From Tychonema bourrellyi FEM_GT703 (GTDB lineage Bacteria; Cyanobacteriota; Cyanobacteriia; Cyanobacteriales; Microcoleaceae): a stretch of 39,238 bases of DNA. The notes under the pieces are model-generated. The model searched no databases. It was not told the origin of the DNA and was given only the letters and a program-made list of their open reading frames with translations. Position 1 is the first letter of the stretch. The number at the start of each line of letters is the position of its first letter. The position numbers and the translations under genes were made by a program. The stretch spans positions 1 through 39,238 of the forward strand of contig NZ_NXIB02000015.1 in the NCBI RefSeq assembly GCF_002412335.2, read 5' to 3'. Positions 23,499 through 31,410 of the stretch are shown here, piece after piece.

Positions 23499-24742
23499 AT
23501 CAGCCTAGTATTGAACTTGAGACTGTGGAATATCTGAGGAGTCCCGTTGCTATTCGCCAAAAGTGCGATCGCCTTTTTAATTTAGCCTACGAAAATAAAC
23601 TCCGCTACTTCCGCATCGATTTAACCCAACTCGACAAAGCCGCCAATTATGTCATTGATACAACACGGGAAAACTATCCCGATTTCAATATACCCTTTCA
23701 CAGTCGCTGGCGGCATTTTGAAGTCGGAAACCAGCCGCGACTAGCTGAATTAGATGTAGCTTTAGCACAATTTACACTCCTTGAAAAAGCTCAAATCAAA
23801 TTTGATTTAGCAATTATCAGTGTTTTGCTCGATGCCGGTGCTGGTGCAGATTGGCAGTATTGGGAACCAGAAACTGGACAGATTTATCGCCGTTCCGAAG
23901 GCTTGGCAATAGCCAGTTTTCGGATGTTTTGTCAAGGTATTTTTTCCAGCAATCCTGATTTTCCTTGGCAAGCTGATTCTCTGGGACTTTCTCAATTAAC
24001 CCTAGAAAAATTAGCGCTAGGATTTCAGGTAAGTCCAGAAAATCCGTTAGTTGGTTTAGTAGGAAGATTAGAATTATTGCAGGGTTTGGGAAATGCGATT
24101 TGCCAACATCCATTATTGTTTGGCTGCGAAAACCCGCGCCCCGGCAATTTGGCAAAATACTTGCTGGATACTCACTCTTCTGGACTCAAAACTATCAAGG
24201 CGGCGACAGTATTGAGCGCTGTTTTGACAGGATTCGGGGAAATTTGGCCGGGGAGATATGCCATTGGGGGTGTTAATTTAGGGGATGTTTGGCGGCATCC
24301 GGCGTTGCAAGGAGAAGATTTGGATGCTGAATTAGTGCCGTTTCACAAACTATCGCAGTGGTTAACTTATTCGCTGTTGGAACCGCTACAAGAACTTGGT
24401 TTGGAAGTCGTGGAATTGGATGAGTTAACGGGATTAGCTGAATATCGCAACGGTGGTTTTTGTTTGGATATTGGGCTGTTGCAGGCAAAAGATTTAGTTG
24501 TTTTTGAAAAGAGTTATTTACCCGGTTCGGAAGTTATCGTAGAATGGCGATCGCTCACGGTGAATATTTTAGATAAAATTGCCACAGCTATGCGAGAAAA
24601 GCTGGATTTAAGTGCGACAGATTTGCCATTGGTGAAGATTTTGCAAGGAGGAACTTGGGCGGCGGGGAGGAAAATTGCAGGGGAATTGAGGGCTGGTGGA
24701 GTGCCGCCAATTCAGATAAAAAGTGATGGTACGGTGTTTTGA
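23495..24742 (+). CDS. URC4 family protein (DUF1688)
   Basis: 415-aa protein of the URC4/Urg3 family, required for uracil catabolism via the URC pathway in Lachancea kluyveri and conserved in bacteria beside URC1; its reaction is not well established. Family-like blocks include VIDTTRENYPDFNIPFHSRWRHFE (shown in part), DAGAGADWQYWEPETG, RSEGLAIASF, RPGNLAKYL and GDVWRHPAL, with GSEVIVEWRSLTV near the end. ATG 23495 overlaps the cyclase stop by 3 nt (ATGA), indicating coupling. An upstream start at 23483 is less likely. Confidence 0.87.
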   Translation: MNQPSIELETVEYLRSPVAIRQKCDRLFNLAYENKLRYFRIDLTQLDKAANYVIDTTRENYPDFNIPFHSRWRHFEVGNQPRLAELDVALAQFTLLEKAQIKFDLAIISVLLDAGAGADWQYWEPETGQIYRRSEGLAIASFRMFCQGIFSSNPDFPWQADSLGLSQLTLEKLALGFQVSPENPLVGLVGRLELLQGLGNAICQHPLLFGCENPRPGNLAKYLLDTHSSGLKTIKAATVLSAVLTGFGEIWPGRYAIGGVNLGDVWRHPALQGEDLDAELVPFHKLSQWLTYSLLEPLQELGLEVVELDELTGLAEYRNGGFCLDIGLLQAKDLVVFEKSYLPGSEVIVEWRSLTVNILDKIATAMREKLDLSATDLPLVKILQGGTWAAGRKIAGELRAGGVPPIQIKSDGTVF

Positions 24743-24838
24743 ATAATGGCAGATCTCTATATCTGCGTTAAAATCGCCAAATCCAAATTTTGCCACTGGT
24801 TTCGAGAACTGACGCGATATAATTAGAGTACATCGTTG

Positions 24839-25126
24839 TCAGTCTTGTTCTTCATCGATAGAATCAGATTCATTCGCCTCATTATTTTCACTATTTGACT
24901 CTTCAACTGTGTTAGTATTTTGATGGGTATTTCCAGATAAACCCGCCTGTTTTAACAAGTGTCTGAGTAATCCAACTTTTAAAGATTTATTACCGTGAAT
25001 TGGCACAGAAATTCGGATTGAGCTTCCAGCTTTCCCGTAGATGTGATGACTGCCTTGAACTCTTAATAATATCCAGTCATTACGTTCTAGCAGCTTTGCT
25101 AACTCTTTGCCAGACATGGAGTTCAT
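24839..25126 (-). CDS. hicA: HicA-type mRNA interferase toxin with acidic tail
   Basis: 95-aa protein. Residues 4-64 are the HicA dsRBD-like toxin domain (SGKELAKLLERNDWILLRVQGSHHIYG), with the catalytic histidine in GSHHIY and the usual HLLKQAGLS end. An extra 30-residue acidic Ser/Asn/Glu-rich tail is not part of the standard toxin of about 60 residues. ATG 25126 overlaps the HicB stop as ATGA, giving the antitoxin-first order and coupling. It cleaves mRNA when HicB is lost, by analogy with the family. Confidence 0.88.
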   Translation of the reverse strand: MNSMSGKELAKLLERNDWILLRVQGSHHIYGKAGSSIRISVPIHGNKSLKVGLLRHLLKQAGLSGNTHQNTNTVEESNSENNEANESDSIDEEQD

Positions 25127-25326
25127 ATCGCAATCTCCATAATTTTGTCTCGCTCATTTGTCTCGAAAGACTCAATATCTACACTAAGGCAACCTTCGAT
25201 TGCTTCATAGAGGTTTTGTAGCAGTTCCTCGAAGGTTTCTCCCTCAGTTGCACAACCAGGAATAGCAGGAACTTCTGCCCAGTATCCGCCTTCTTCTGCT
25301 TCGTGAATAATAATTTTGATTTTCAA
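25123..25326 (-). CDS. hicB: HicB-type antitoxin
   Basis: 67-aa partial-RNase-H-fold antitoxin: IIIHEAEEGGYWAEVPAIPGCATEGETFEELLQNLYEAIEGCL is the HicB signature (quoted in broken form: GGYWAEVPAIPGC, GETFEELLQNL, EAIEGCL). There is no C-terminal DNA-binding domain, so the partner for autoregulation is unclear. The start codon is TTG 25326 with a strong AGGAG five to six bases upstream, which decides the start. It is the first gene of the hicBA pair. Confidence 0.88.
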   Translation of the reverse strand: MKIKIIIHEAEEGGYWAEVPAIPGCATEGETFEELLQNLYEAIEGCLSVDIESFETNERDKIMEIAI

Positions 25327-25346
25327 TTGATTCTCCTAATTTATTT

Positions 25347-25646
25347 TCAAAAGTTACCTAACTCGCCCAATCGTCTCACGATTAATCTCTGTTCAAGAGT
25401 GACAATTCGAGTCACTCTAACTTTAGAAGATACTCTTAATCCCGTGCTATAAAATTCTGGATCGGAAGCATTTAAAGCAAATTCATCTAAACTTAGGCTA
25501 GTGACATTTTGCGAAGAAATGAAGCAGATAGTAATTTCATCTATGGTTGAACTTGCCCACAGCACTAAAGCCGGACGTAACTTTTTTTGACTCAAATCTG
25601 TAAACGGAAATTCAGCTAAAACAATATTTCCTTTTTTTAGCTTCAC
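25347..25646 (-). CDS. MazF/PemK-type endoribonuclease toxin
   Basis: 99-aa PemK/MazF-fold protein: KKGNIVLAEFPFTDLSQKKLRPALVL has the conserved Gly-Asp/Asn-Ile-Val start and the catalytic Arg-Pro segment, and the central ITICFISSQ and STGLRVSSKVRVTRI follow family pattern. It probably cleaves RNA. GTG 25646 shares one base with the stop TAG of the upstream antitoxin gene (TAGTG), a coupling arrangement. It lies 20 bp upstream of hicB, so two toxin-antitoxin pairs sit head to tail. Confidence 0.85.
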   Translation of the reverse strand: MKLKKGNIVLAEFPFTDLSQKKLRPALVLWASSTIDEITICFISSQNVTSLSLDEFALNASDPEFYSTGLRVSSKVRVTRIVTLEQRLIVRRLGELGNF

Positions 25647-25852
25647 TAAATTGGCTCTCCATCATCAAGGGTATAAATATCAGGTTCATCATCCAGAAAT
25701 TGAAATGCTCCCCCGCTTTGGGCTAACTGGGTTATTTCCACAATAGAAGGATAGGGGATGTTACTAAATAGTTTTGCTTGGATTAATAATTGCTCTTCTT
25801 CAGAGAGTGTCTGAATGATTTGTACTAAGGATTCAATCAGTTTTGTGTTCAT
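25646..25852 (-). CDS. Antitoxin of the MazF/PemK pair
   Basis: 68-aa protein, without a clear named family. Its N-terminal half (LIESLVQIIQTLSEEEQLLIQAKL) is helical and its C-terminal half acidic and Pro/Asp-rich (DDEPDIYTLDDGEPI), which is the usual layout of a toxin-wrapping antitoxin in cyanobacterial MazF pairs. The role is inferred mainly from its position directly before the MazF-like gene with a 1-nt overlap. Confidence 0.72.
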   Translation of the reverse strand: MNTKLIESLVQIIQTLSEEEQLLIQAKLFSNIPYPSIVEITQLAQSGGAFQFLDDEPDIYTLDDGEPI

Positions 25853-25991
25853 AGCTGAAAATATCTGGGGATATTTTATTTTACTTTAACAAGGCAACCT
25901 TCGATGATTATAACAAAAAAACTAAGAGCGTGAAGCGAAGCTATCCAGTAGGGAATCGCCCGATTCATTAAAATTGGGAAATAGCACAGAT

Positions 25992-26507
25992 TTACTCCTC
26001 CAAGTCCACCTGTTTAACCTGCTCTAAAGGTATATCTAGCGCTTCTGCGATTTGCTCGTCGCTCAAGCCAAACTGCCGTAATTTATCTATTGTTTCAATC
26101 TTAGTTTGATTTTTGGTTTCCTCCTGCAAGTCGGGAGTTTCCGGCTGACTTTCATCTGGGGTAGGAGTAGAGGGATTCGGACAATTGTTAATATAGTTAA
26201 TACCAATAATTTTTTGAGTATTTTTATTACCCAAAGTTGTTATATTCTGATTTATATGCCGTTCTAGGACAGATTCAAGATTACTTTTCTTAACTTGTTC
26301 ACCAAACACCTCAGATAACATTTGCAAAAGCTCGTGACTAGCCTTTTTAACGTGCTGGGAGCTATAAGCATAAGTTTCTGCAACGTCAGCATATCTTTGA
26401 CGCTTCAGTATTCCAGCGATAATTTTGCGCTGCAAGTTATTGAGATGTTTGCCTGTCCTGGCGCAGACAGCTTCATCGACAAATTGCAATATCTGAGGAC
26501 TTTCCAT
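25992..26507 (-). CDS. vMAP-type N-terminal HTH protein
   Basis: 171 residues from ATG 26507 (MESPQILQFVDEAVCARTG). Residues 1-85 match the helix-turn-helix domain found at the N-terminus of vWA-MoxR-associated (vMAP) and related NTPase conflict proteins of cyanobacteria: LQRKIIAGILKRQRYADVAE, YSSQHVKKASHELLQMLSEVFGE. Normally this domain is fused to effector or NACHT modules; here it stands free with a Pro/Thr/Glu-rich linker and a second small helical motif (GLSDEQIAEALDIPLEQV). A longer frame from 26582 would only translate upstream 10-mer repeats. It may act as a regulator of nearby genes. Confidence 0.68.
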   Translation of the reverse strand: MESPQILQFVDEAVCARTGKHLNNLQRKIIAGILKRQRYADVAETYAYSSQHVKKASHELLQMLSEVFGEQVKKSNLESVLERHINQNITTLGNKNTQKIIGINYINNCPNPSTPTPDESQPETPDLQEETKNQTKIETIDKLRQFGLSDEQIAEALDIPLEQVKQVDLEE

Positions 26508-26540
26508 AGGTGGGATGGTGAGATAAGTATCGTCAGTATA

Positions 26541-26634
26541 CCAAACTTTTTCCAACTTTTTCCAACTTTTTCCACCTCGCATCTCAATTGTCTATACCAA
26601 TTTTAGGAACATCCAACTTTTTCCAACTTTTTTT
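26541..26634. repeat. 10-nt direct repeats (TCCAACTTTT) upstream of the vMAP-HTH gene
   Basis: Block 1 (26541-26574) has three to four units at exact 10-nt spacing; block 2 (26611-26634) has two more. Spacing of one helical turn and position directly before the start codon suggest protein-binding iterons or an operator, possibly for the HTH protein itself. Confidence 0.6.
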
Positions 26635-26810
26635 GCTTTACGGATTTGAACGATCCGTTTATAATTTAAAGTGATGAGTTTATCAATATTTGTGTAAAGT
26701 CAATTACACTTATTTCAGTTAAAAGGAATAAGTTTTAACTTGGTAAATTCCCCAGATATTCAAATATATTTAAATATGAAGCATTACATCAACAACATGG
26801 ATATGGTGGT

Positions 26811-27683
26811 ATGAGGACAAAGAAAATGCTATTAGCAATATGTACTATTTCATTATTAGGTATTTCAAGTCAATCTGTAGCTCAACCATCTACAAATACA
26901 CCTGTTCCGGGTAGTATAAAACAAAGTTATGGTGATTCAACTAAACAAACGCCGATATCATTATCTACTCCACAAAATATTTTAACACCTAACGATACCA
27001 GCGCTGTACAACAGACAAAAAAAGAAACTGATTGGGTCACAATAGTAGTTTCTCTACTTAGCTTAGCTGTATCTTCTGTTGTTGCTTATACTTCTAGTTT
27101 CAGGCAAGCAAATATTCAGTTATGTTTTGGAAGAAACATCATACTTTTCCCCGTTACTAAAATTGATGCTACAACCAGTAGCGTAACTATTGCAGGAGTA
27201 GGATTCAACCTACCGATTACTTTCTACAATTGGAGTCCACAAGGCGGAACAATTCAGCGCATTCGCTTAGTTGTTAGCAAACAAAATCACGGTGATTTTT
27301 ATGACATGACATGGACTACTTTTGTCAAAATTGGAAGTGCAGGAAACTTTGAAGATGATAATTTAGCTCAACCAATAGCTGTAAAAGGGCTTTCTTCCAT
27401 AAATCAAGTAATTCGATTTGATTGGATTACTGAACTAGGAGGAAAGATATTTGACCTACAAGCTGGCAATTACGAGCTAAGAATTTATGGATGGACAAAA
27501 AACACAGAAAAGCCTAGTTTAAAATACCAAAATTCTTTTACCCTTAAAGATGAAGATTATCAAACATTTAAGGATAGTGTTGCTGCTAATCTCAGTCGAG
27601 CAATTTGGGTGTCATTAGATGAAAATGAAAAGCCAAATCAGCTTGTATCAAGAAACACTATTGACAGACTTTATTCTGAATAA
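26811..27683 (+). CDS. Exported or membrane-anchored hypothetical protein of an accessory island
   Basis: 290-aa protein not assigned to a family. It has a signal-like N-terminus (MLLAICTISLLGISSQSVAQ), a Pro/Thr/Ser-rich spacer, a membrane segment at about 76-95 (VTIVVSLLSLAVSSVVAYTS) and a C-terminal beta-rich domain (GVGFNLPITFYNWSPQGGTI and later strands) of about 190 residues. The ATG at 26826 (MLLAI) may be the real start. AT content is higher than in the core genes and the position between toxin pairs suggests acquired DNA. The next gene begins 35 bp downstream and may be co-transcribed. Confidence 0.6.
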   Translation: MRTKKMLLAICTISLLGISSQSVAQPSTNTPVPGSIKQSYGDSTKQTPISLSTPQNILTPNDTSAVQQTKKETDWVTIVVSLLSLAVSSVVAYTSSFRQANIQLCFGRNIILFPVTKIDATTSSVTIAGVGFNLPITFYNWSPQGGTIQRIRLVVSKQNHGDFYDMTWTTFVKIGSAGNFEDDNLAQPIAVKGLSSINQVIRFDWITELGGKIFDLQAGNYELRIYGWTKNTEKPSLKYQNSFTLKDEDYQTFKDSVAANLSRAIWVSLDENEKPNQLVSRNTIDRLYSE

Positions 27684-27718
27684 GTAAATATATTTGCGAT
27701 CGAGGAGTAGTTTAGATT

Positions 27719-28096
27719 ATGCCTGTAAATAATGATTTTAATATAGTCAGTGGAAGCGTTTACGGTAATTATATTGGTGGAAATATCGCCAATAATATTT
27801 CAGCAAACGCTAGACAGCAAGCGAACCAAGACATTTATTCGTCTGAGCAAAAGCAAACTATTGTCGAAGCAGCTAAAGAAATTCAACAACTGCTAAAACA
27901 GTTAGAAAAAATGAATCCCAATCCTACTGAAGTTGAAAAGATTGAGTACGTTAATGATGAAACTACCCCCAGTTTCAAGCGTCGCGTGGTTGCTGCATTA
28001 CAGGCTGGCGGTGAAGCTGCGATCGAAGAGTTTTTAGATAATGCCTATGTCAATGTCGGTAAAGCAATCGTTAAAGGTTGGATGAAACCAGAATAG
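27719..28096 (+). CDS. Hypothetical small protein of cyanobacterial conflict-island type
   Basis: 125-aa protein. The N-terminus is Asn/Gly-rich (NIVSGSVYGNYIGGNIANN), followed by a helical segment (QTIVEAAKEIQQLLKQLEKMNP) and a C-terminal module FKRRVVAALQAGGEAAIEEF...AIVKGW. I have seen this type of C-terminal module next to or fused with NTPase/caspase-like cyanobacterial proteins, but cannot name the family reliably. An AGGAG lies 11 nt before the ATG. It likely shares a transcript with the preceding membrane protein. Confidence 0.65.
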   Translation: MPVNNDFNIVSGSVYGNYIGGNIANNISANARQQANQDIYSSEQKQTIVEAAKEIQQLLKQLEKMNPNPTEVEKIEYVNDETTPSFKRRVVAALQAGGEAAIEEFLDNAYVNVGKAIVKGWMKPE

Positions 28097-28179
28097 ATTG
28101 TGGTGTGCGAAGAGCGATCGCCCTAACCAAAAAAACCAAGCGCGATCGCCTTTCTGATTCGTCGCTCATCACGCTCAAA

Positions 28180-28626
28180 TCACGTTGACAACAAACCTTT
28201 TCCTACAATCTCTCGAATTTCTGTAACAAATTCTGCTGGAGTTTGAATTATCAACCCGCTTTGTGCAGCAACTTGGGCAGTAAAATCTTTGGTATTTAAG
28301 CTCAACAGGCGATCGACATTTGCCAGAACAGCCGCCGCTAAAATCGGGGTATCTTTAGCTTCAATAATAGCCGCCCACTGCGATGATGCTTCGAGTGATG
28401 GATCGGGTTGAATTTCGGGGTTGATAGCAGCTAGCAAATCTGTAAAAATTGGCATAGCCGCAGGTATTTTTTTGCGTATATTCCGATCACATTCCTCCAA
28501 AACTTGGTCAGATACAACCAACTTAAAAAGACCTATTTCTGCCATTGTCAGCACAGCACGACTAGCTCCCCTTCGAGATCCGCACCCGGCAATTAATACG
28601 CTGGAGTCGGCAAATATCCTACGCAT
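28180..28626 (-). CDS. PIN-domain putative toxin
   Basis: 148-aa PIN nuclease. Acidic residues sit at ADSSVLIAG (the first Asp), EECDRNIRKK (Glu) and the C-terminal VDRLLSLNTKDF (Asp), following the PIN order. It presumably cleaves RNA. ATG 28626 overlaps the upstream antitoxin stop (TAATG); the longer frame from 28647 would overlap that gene further and is less likely. Confidence 0.8.
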   Translation of the reverse strand: MRRIFADSSVLIAGCGSRRGASRAVLTMAEIGLFKLVVSDQVLEECDRNIRKKIPAAMPIFTDLLAAINPEIQPDPSLEASSQWAAIIEAKDTPILAAAVLANVDRLLSLNTKDFTAQVAAQSGLIIQTPAEFVTEIREIVGKGLLST

Positions 28627-28925
28627 TAAGACTGTTTCTCCCGCCAAATCGCCTCTCTCTCCGCTTCTAAACCAGACAATAAATCATTTAAACCTACATT
28701 TTCATTTTCCATAATCGTTGCAATCCGATCGATTAGTTTGGGAGCTTGAGGTTGTTTGGGAGCAAGCACAATCAGATTACCTATTTGGAGTAGCACCAGC
28801 ATATCTCCCCGATCGACCTTGAGAGCATCTTGTAATAACTGGGGAATGGTAATTTCCCCTCCCTGTCCCAGAAGAATCGGGAATTGTTGAATTTCTACAT
28901 CTGTTTCTTGTGAAGTTATTGTCAC
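28626..28925 (-). CDS. AbrB/MazE-like antitoxin of the PIN pair
   Basis: About 99 residues from GTG 28925, which has GAGG eight bases upstream; an upstream ATG at 29018 would add an unlike N-terminus. GQGGEITIPQLLQDALKVDRGDMLVLLQIGN (seen as GEITIPQLLQDAL and RGDMLVLLQIGN) is the swapped-hairpin AbrB/MazE DNA-binding fold, with a C-terminal toxin-binding tail ending EAEREAIWREKQS. It precedes the PIN gene with a 1-nt overlap and probably represses the operon. Confidence 0.78.
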   Translation of the reverse strand: MTITSQETDVEIQQFPILLGQGGEITIPQLLQDALKVDRGDMLVLLQIGNLIVLAPKQPQAPKLIDRIATIMENENVGLNDLLSGLEAEREAIWREKQS

Positions 28926-29045
28926 GACTTTAACCTCAGCTTTTAGTGTTAAATTTCTAAGACTCTTTATTATAGCAATTTTTGGGCATTTTTTGTCAAA
29001 CTCCCCTAAAAGTTGCAATTACTACGTTGACCTGCTACGGTTAAC

Positions 29046-29287
29046 ATAGACGCATCGTAGGAAAACAACCGATCGCACTAACAGAATTACTCCCTACTAT
29101 TAGACAACTGTCTGCGATCGAGAAACGAGAGTTAATCCGCATTCTCATGGCGGAAGAGGATATCAGTGAGGATATTTTTCCTTTGGAACCTTACAATATT
29201 TACTACCTACCAACTCCCTACGATAATTTTGGTGCTGGTGCAGCTTTGATGCAGGCAATGAATCTGGCTAACCACAACGAAAACTGA
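29046..29287 (+). pseudogene. First copy of the duplicated small gene, lacking its start
   Basis: Same reading frame as the intact gene at 29293, but the upstream bases are unrelated (GGTTAAC) and put a TAA two codons before the first shared codon. No ATG or GTG start remains before MAEEDISED, so a full product is not expected. Confidence 0.7.
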
Positions 29288-29292
29288 TTATT

Positions 29293-29544
29293 ATGCGATT
29301 ATATAGACGCATCGTAGGAAAACAACCGATCGCACTAACAGAATTACTCCCTACTATTAGACAACTGTCTGCGATCGAGAAACGAGAGTTAATCCGCATT
29401 CTCATGGCGGAAGAGGATATCAGTGAGGATATTTTTCCTTTGGAACCTTACAATATTTACTACCTACCAACTCCCTACGATAATTTTGGTGCTGGTGCAG
29501 CTTTGATGCAGGCAATGAATCTGGCTAACCACAACGAAAACTGA
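29293..29544 (+). CDS. Small antitoxin-like protein, intact copy of the tandem unit
   Basis: 83-aa protein of a type common in cyanobacteria next to toxin genes. A basic start (MRLYRRIVGKQ) leads into a helical segment (ALTELLPTIRQLSAIEKREL) and a Pro/Tyr-rich end (PLEPYNIYYLPTPYDNFGAG). No toxin gene follows; the PIN pair lies on the opposite strand. The name antitoxin is an inference from composition and context. Confidence 0.6.
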   Translation: MRLYRRIVGKQPIALTELLPTIRQLSAIEKRELIRILMAEEDISEDIFPLEPYNIYYLPTPYDNFGAGAALMQAMNLANHNEN

Positions 29545-29549
29545 TTATT

Positions 29550-29690
29550 ATGCGATTATATAGACGCATCGTAGGAAAACAACCGATCGCACTAACAGAA
29601 TTACTCCCTACTATTAGACAACTGTCTGCGATCGAGAAACGAGAGTTAATCCGCTCTAAGCAGCCCCATTTTAGTTTTTCAACAGCTTAA
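29550..29690 (+). pseudogene. Third, truncated copy of the duplicated small gene
   Basis: The ATG at 29550 opens the same protein, but the repeat ends after residue 35 and the frame continues into foreign sequence (SKQPHFSFSTA) before TAA at 29688. The product, if made, is 46 aa. Confidence 0.65.
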
Positions 29691-29715
29691 TTAGTTAATA
29701 ATCAATCAGGAATCA

Positions 29716-30942
29716 CTAATCAGGCACTATCAAACCCTTCAATGTTCTCCCCTTCTCCCCCTCTCTCAACCCCTTAGACTGCACCAAAACCCCAAAACCC
29801 CCCAAACCCATCGGATCGATCGCTCTATGCAACTCCTCCCTACGCCGCAACAACGTTGCCACATCCAATATACTTGTGGATAGAGCAGCAATGCGATCGC
29901 CCAAACCCAACGCCATCAAAAACAAAGCCTGCTGAGTAAACCCTACCACATCCAAACCGCACAATTCACCCTGCCTTTCCAGCGCCGTAAAATTAACATG
30001 AGCCGTTAAATCCTGCCGCCCCACATTAATATAAGGATTATTGTGATATCGATGGCGATAATAACACTGTAGCGTCCCCTCCCTGCGCCTCGGATTATAA
30101 TAGCGGTGCGCCGGATGGCCGTAATCAATAGTTAACAAATATCCCCGCTGCAACTTTTGAGCAACTGTACTCATCCAATCCAAAGCCGCCAAATTCACCT
30201 CACTGCGATAACCATCCCCGTAAACACTCGCCGATAAATCGACTCCCAATAACTCAAAATATTCGGCAATTTTAGGCGTGGAAACTTCGCCAACTACCTC
30301 GATGAAATTTATCTTTTTTTGTTGATTTTTTTGTGTTTCTGTGGTAATATATATTTCCCTAAGTTCCTCTTTTTCCAGAATGAATTGATGCACGGGGAAA
30401 GCATCGACTAATTCATTAGAAAAGAAACAACCGACAATTGAATCATCAACTATTTCATCCCAATTACACCATTTGATACGATCGAAGTCACCTAATATTT
30501 GCCGTTGTTCCGATTCGAGTGTTGGCGAAACTTCGATAATAATGTATGTTAAAGTTTTAAATAAATTGGGATGTTGCCGTTCCAGATATTGCAGCACATT
30601 TTGGGCGAAAGTTCCCCGCCCAGCCCCCATTTCGACGATCGCGAAATTGAAAGGGCGATCCTCTTCGAGGGCTCCGCTAACGAGCAATTCCCACATTTCC
30701 ACAAATTGCTCCGCCAAAACCTCGGCAAAATCAGCACCCCAGTGAGATGATGTGATAAAATCGCCTTGTTTGCCGATCGACGGGCGATCGCGATTATAGT
30801 AACCATACTGCGGGTGATATAATGCCAAATCCATATATTCAGCAAAGGTAATTCGCTGCTGTGGAGTTGCGGCAATTCTTTCGCAGATTACATTGCATAG
30901 TTCCGGGTTACTATCATTGATATCTGATTGCTGGAATGTCAT
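29716..30942 (-). CDS. MidA/NDUFAF7-family SAM-dependent methyltransferase
   Basis: 408-aa member of the COG1565/MidA family. The N-terminal ITFAEYMDLALYHPQYGYY and GDFITSSHWGADFAEVLAEQ, and the SAM-binding VEMGAGRGTFAQNVL, are diagnostic. In mitochondria NDUFAF7 dimethylates an arginine of the 49-kDa complex I subunit; NdhH, its cyanobacterial counterpart, is encoded on the same strand only one small gene away. That makes NdhH the obvious candidate substrate. Length is normal and no key motif is missing. Confidence 0.9.
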   Translation of the reverse strand: MTFQQSDINDSNPELCNVICERIAATPQQRITFAEYMDLALYHPQYGYYNRDRPSIGKQGDFITSSHWGADFAEVLAEQFVEMWELLVSGALEEDRPFNFAIVEMGAGRGTFAQNVLQYLERQHPNLFKTLTYIIIEVSPTLESEQRQILGDFDRIKWCNWDEIVDDSIVGCFFSNELVDAFPVHQFILEKEELREIYITTETQKNQQKKINFIEVVGEVSTPKIAEYFELLGVDLSASVYGDGYRSEVNLAALDWMSTVAQKLQRGYLLTIDYGHPAHRYYNPRRREGTLQCYYRHRYHNNPYINVGRQDLTAHVNFTALERQGELCGLDVVGFTQQALFLMALGLGDRIAALSTSILDVATLLRRREELHRAIDPMGLGGFGVLVQSKGLREGEKGRTLKGLIVPD

Positions 30943-30978
30943 AATTTATCGAAGCAAAGATGAAATAAAGATTTTTTT

Positions 30979-31190
30979 AACCACAGAGGGCGCAGAGGAC
31001 ACAGAGGAAGAAAGAAGAGAGAAATATTGATGTTCACCAATTTGAGATTGTTGTTATACAGAAATTAGGCAGAGCCTTAATAGTATACTCCCTTCCCACT
31101 GGAAGAATATGGAATTATTGAACCGCGAAGACGCGAAGGACACGAAGGAAGAGAAAAGAAGAAGTAAATTATCTTCTACCGGGAAGGGAG
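30979..31190. repeat. Cluster of dispersed repeats between midA and the orphan HicB gene
   Basis: A CACAGAGGGCGCAGAGGACA repeat (about 30981) and the related CGCGAAGACGCGAAGGACAC repeat (about 31123) lie here. The second is enclosed by an inverted repeat, ACTCCCTTCCCACTGG (31086) and CCGGGAAGGGAGT (31179-31191), whose right arm overlaps the 3' end of the HicB-like gene. No gene is seen in 30943-31175. Confidence 0.65.
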
Positions 31191-31367
31191 TAAACGATCG
31201 CCCTCTTCTTCTAAACAAAGTGCAATAACTTCTTTGATATTGACAATCAACTCATCAATAGTTTCTCCTTGGCTGTAACAGGCTTTTAGCTGCGGGACTT
31301 CCCCGACATAATAGCCATCTTCATCTCGTTCGATAATCACGTAGAACTCTTGCTTGCTGACATTCAT
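31176..31367 (-). CDS. Orphan HicB-like antitoxin
   Basis: 63-aa HicB-fold protein: FYVIIERDEDGYYVGEVPQL, then KACYSQGETIDELIVNIKEV and EVIALCLEE. No HicA gene follows; the next 230 bp hold only repeats. The last codons (RLLPSR) lie in an inverted repeat, so the original 3' end, and perhaps a partner toxin, may have been replaced. It sits between ndhH and midA. Confidence 0.82.
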   Translation of the reverse strand: MNVSKQEFYVIIERDEDGYYVGEVPQLKACYSQGETIDELIVNIKEVIALCLEEEGDRLLPSR

Positions 31368-31410
31368 TCTGCAACCTCTCTGTTCTTTGAATTTTATTAT
31401 ATCATTATTA

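Larger units (their letters stand above)
29046..29654. repeat. 257-bp tandem duplication, two full copies and a partial third
   Basis: Copies begin at 29046, 29303 and 29560, exactly 257 bp apart. The first two look identical over their full length by eye; the third stops after 95 bp at 29654, where it meets unrelated sequence. The unit holds one small antitoxin-like gene whose start codon lies across the copy junction. Confidence 0.95.

Noticed and set aside
30943..31175. HicA partner for the orphan HicB at 31176
   Set aside because: No HicA-like frame on either strand; the region holds only dispersed repeats.
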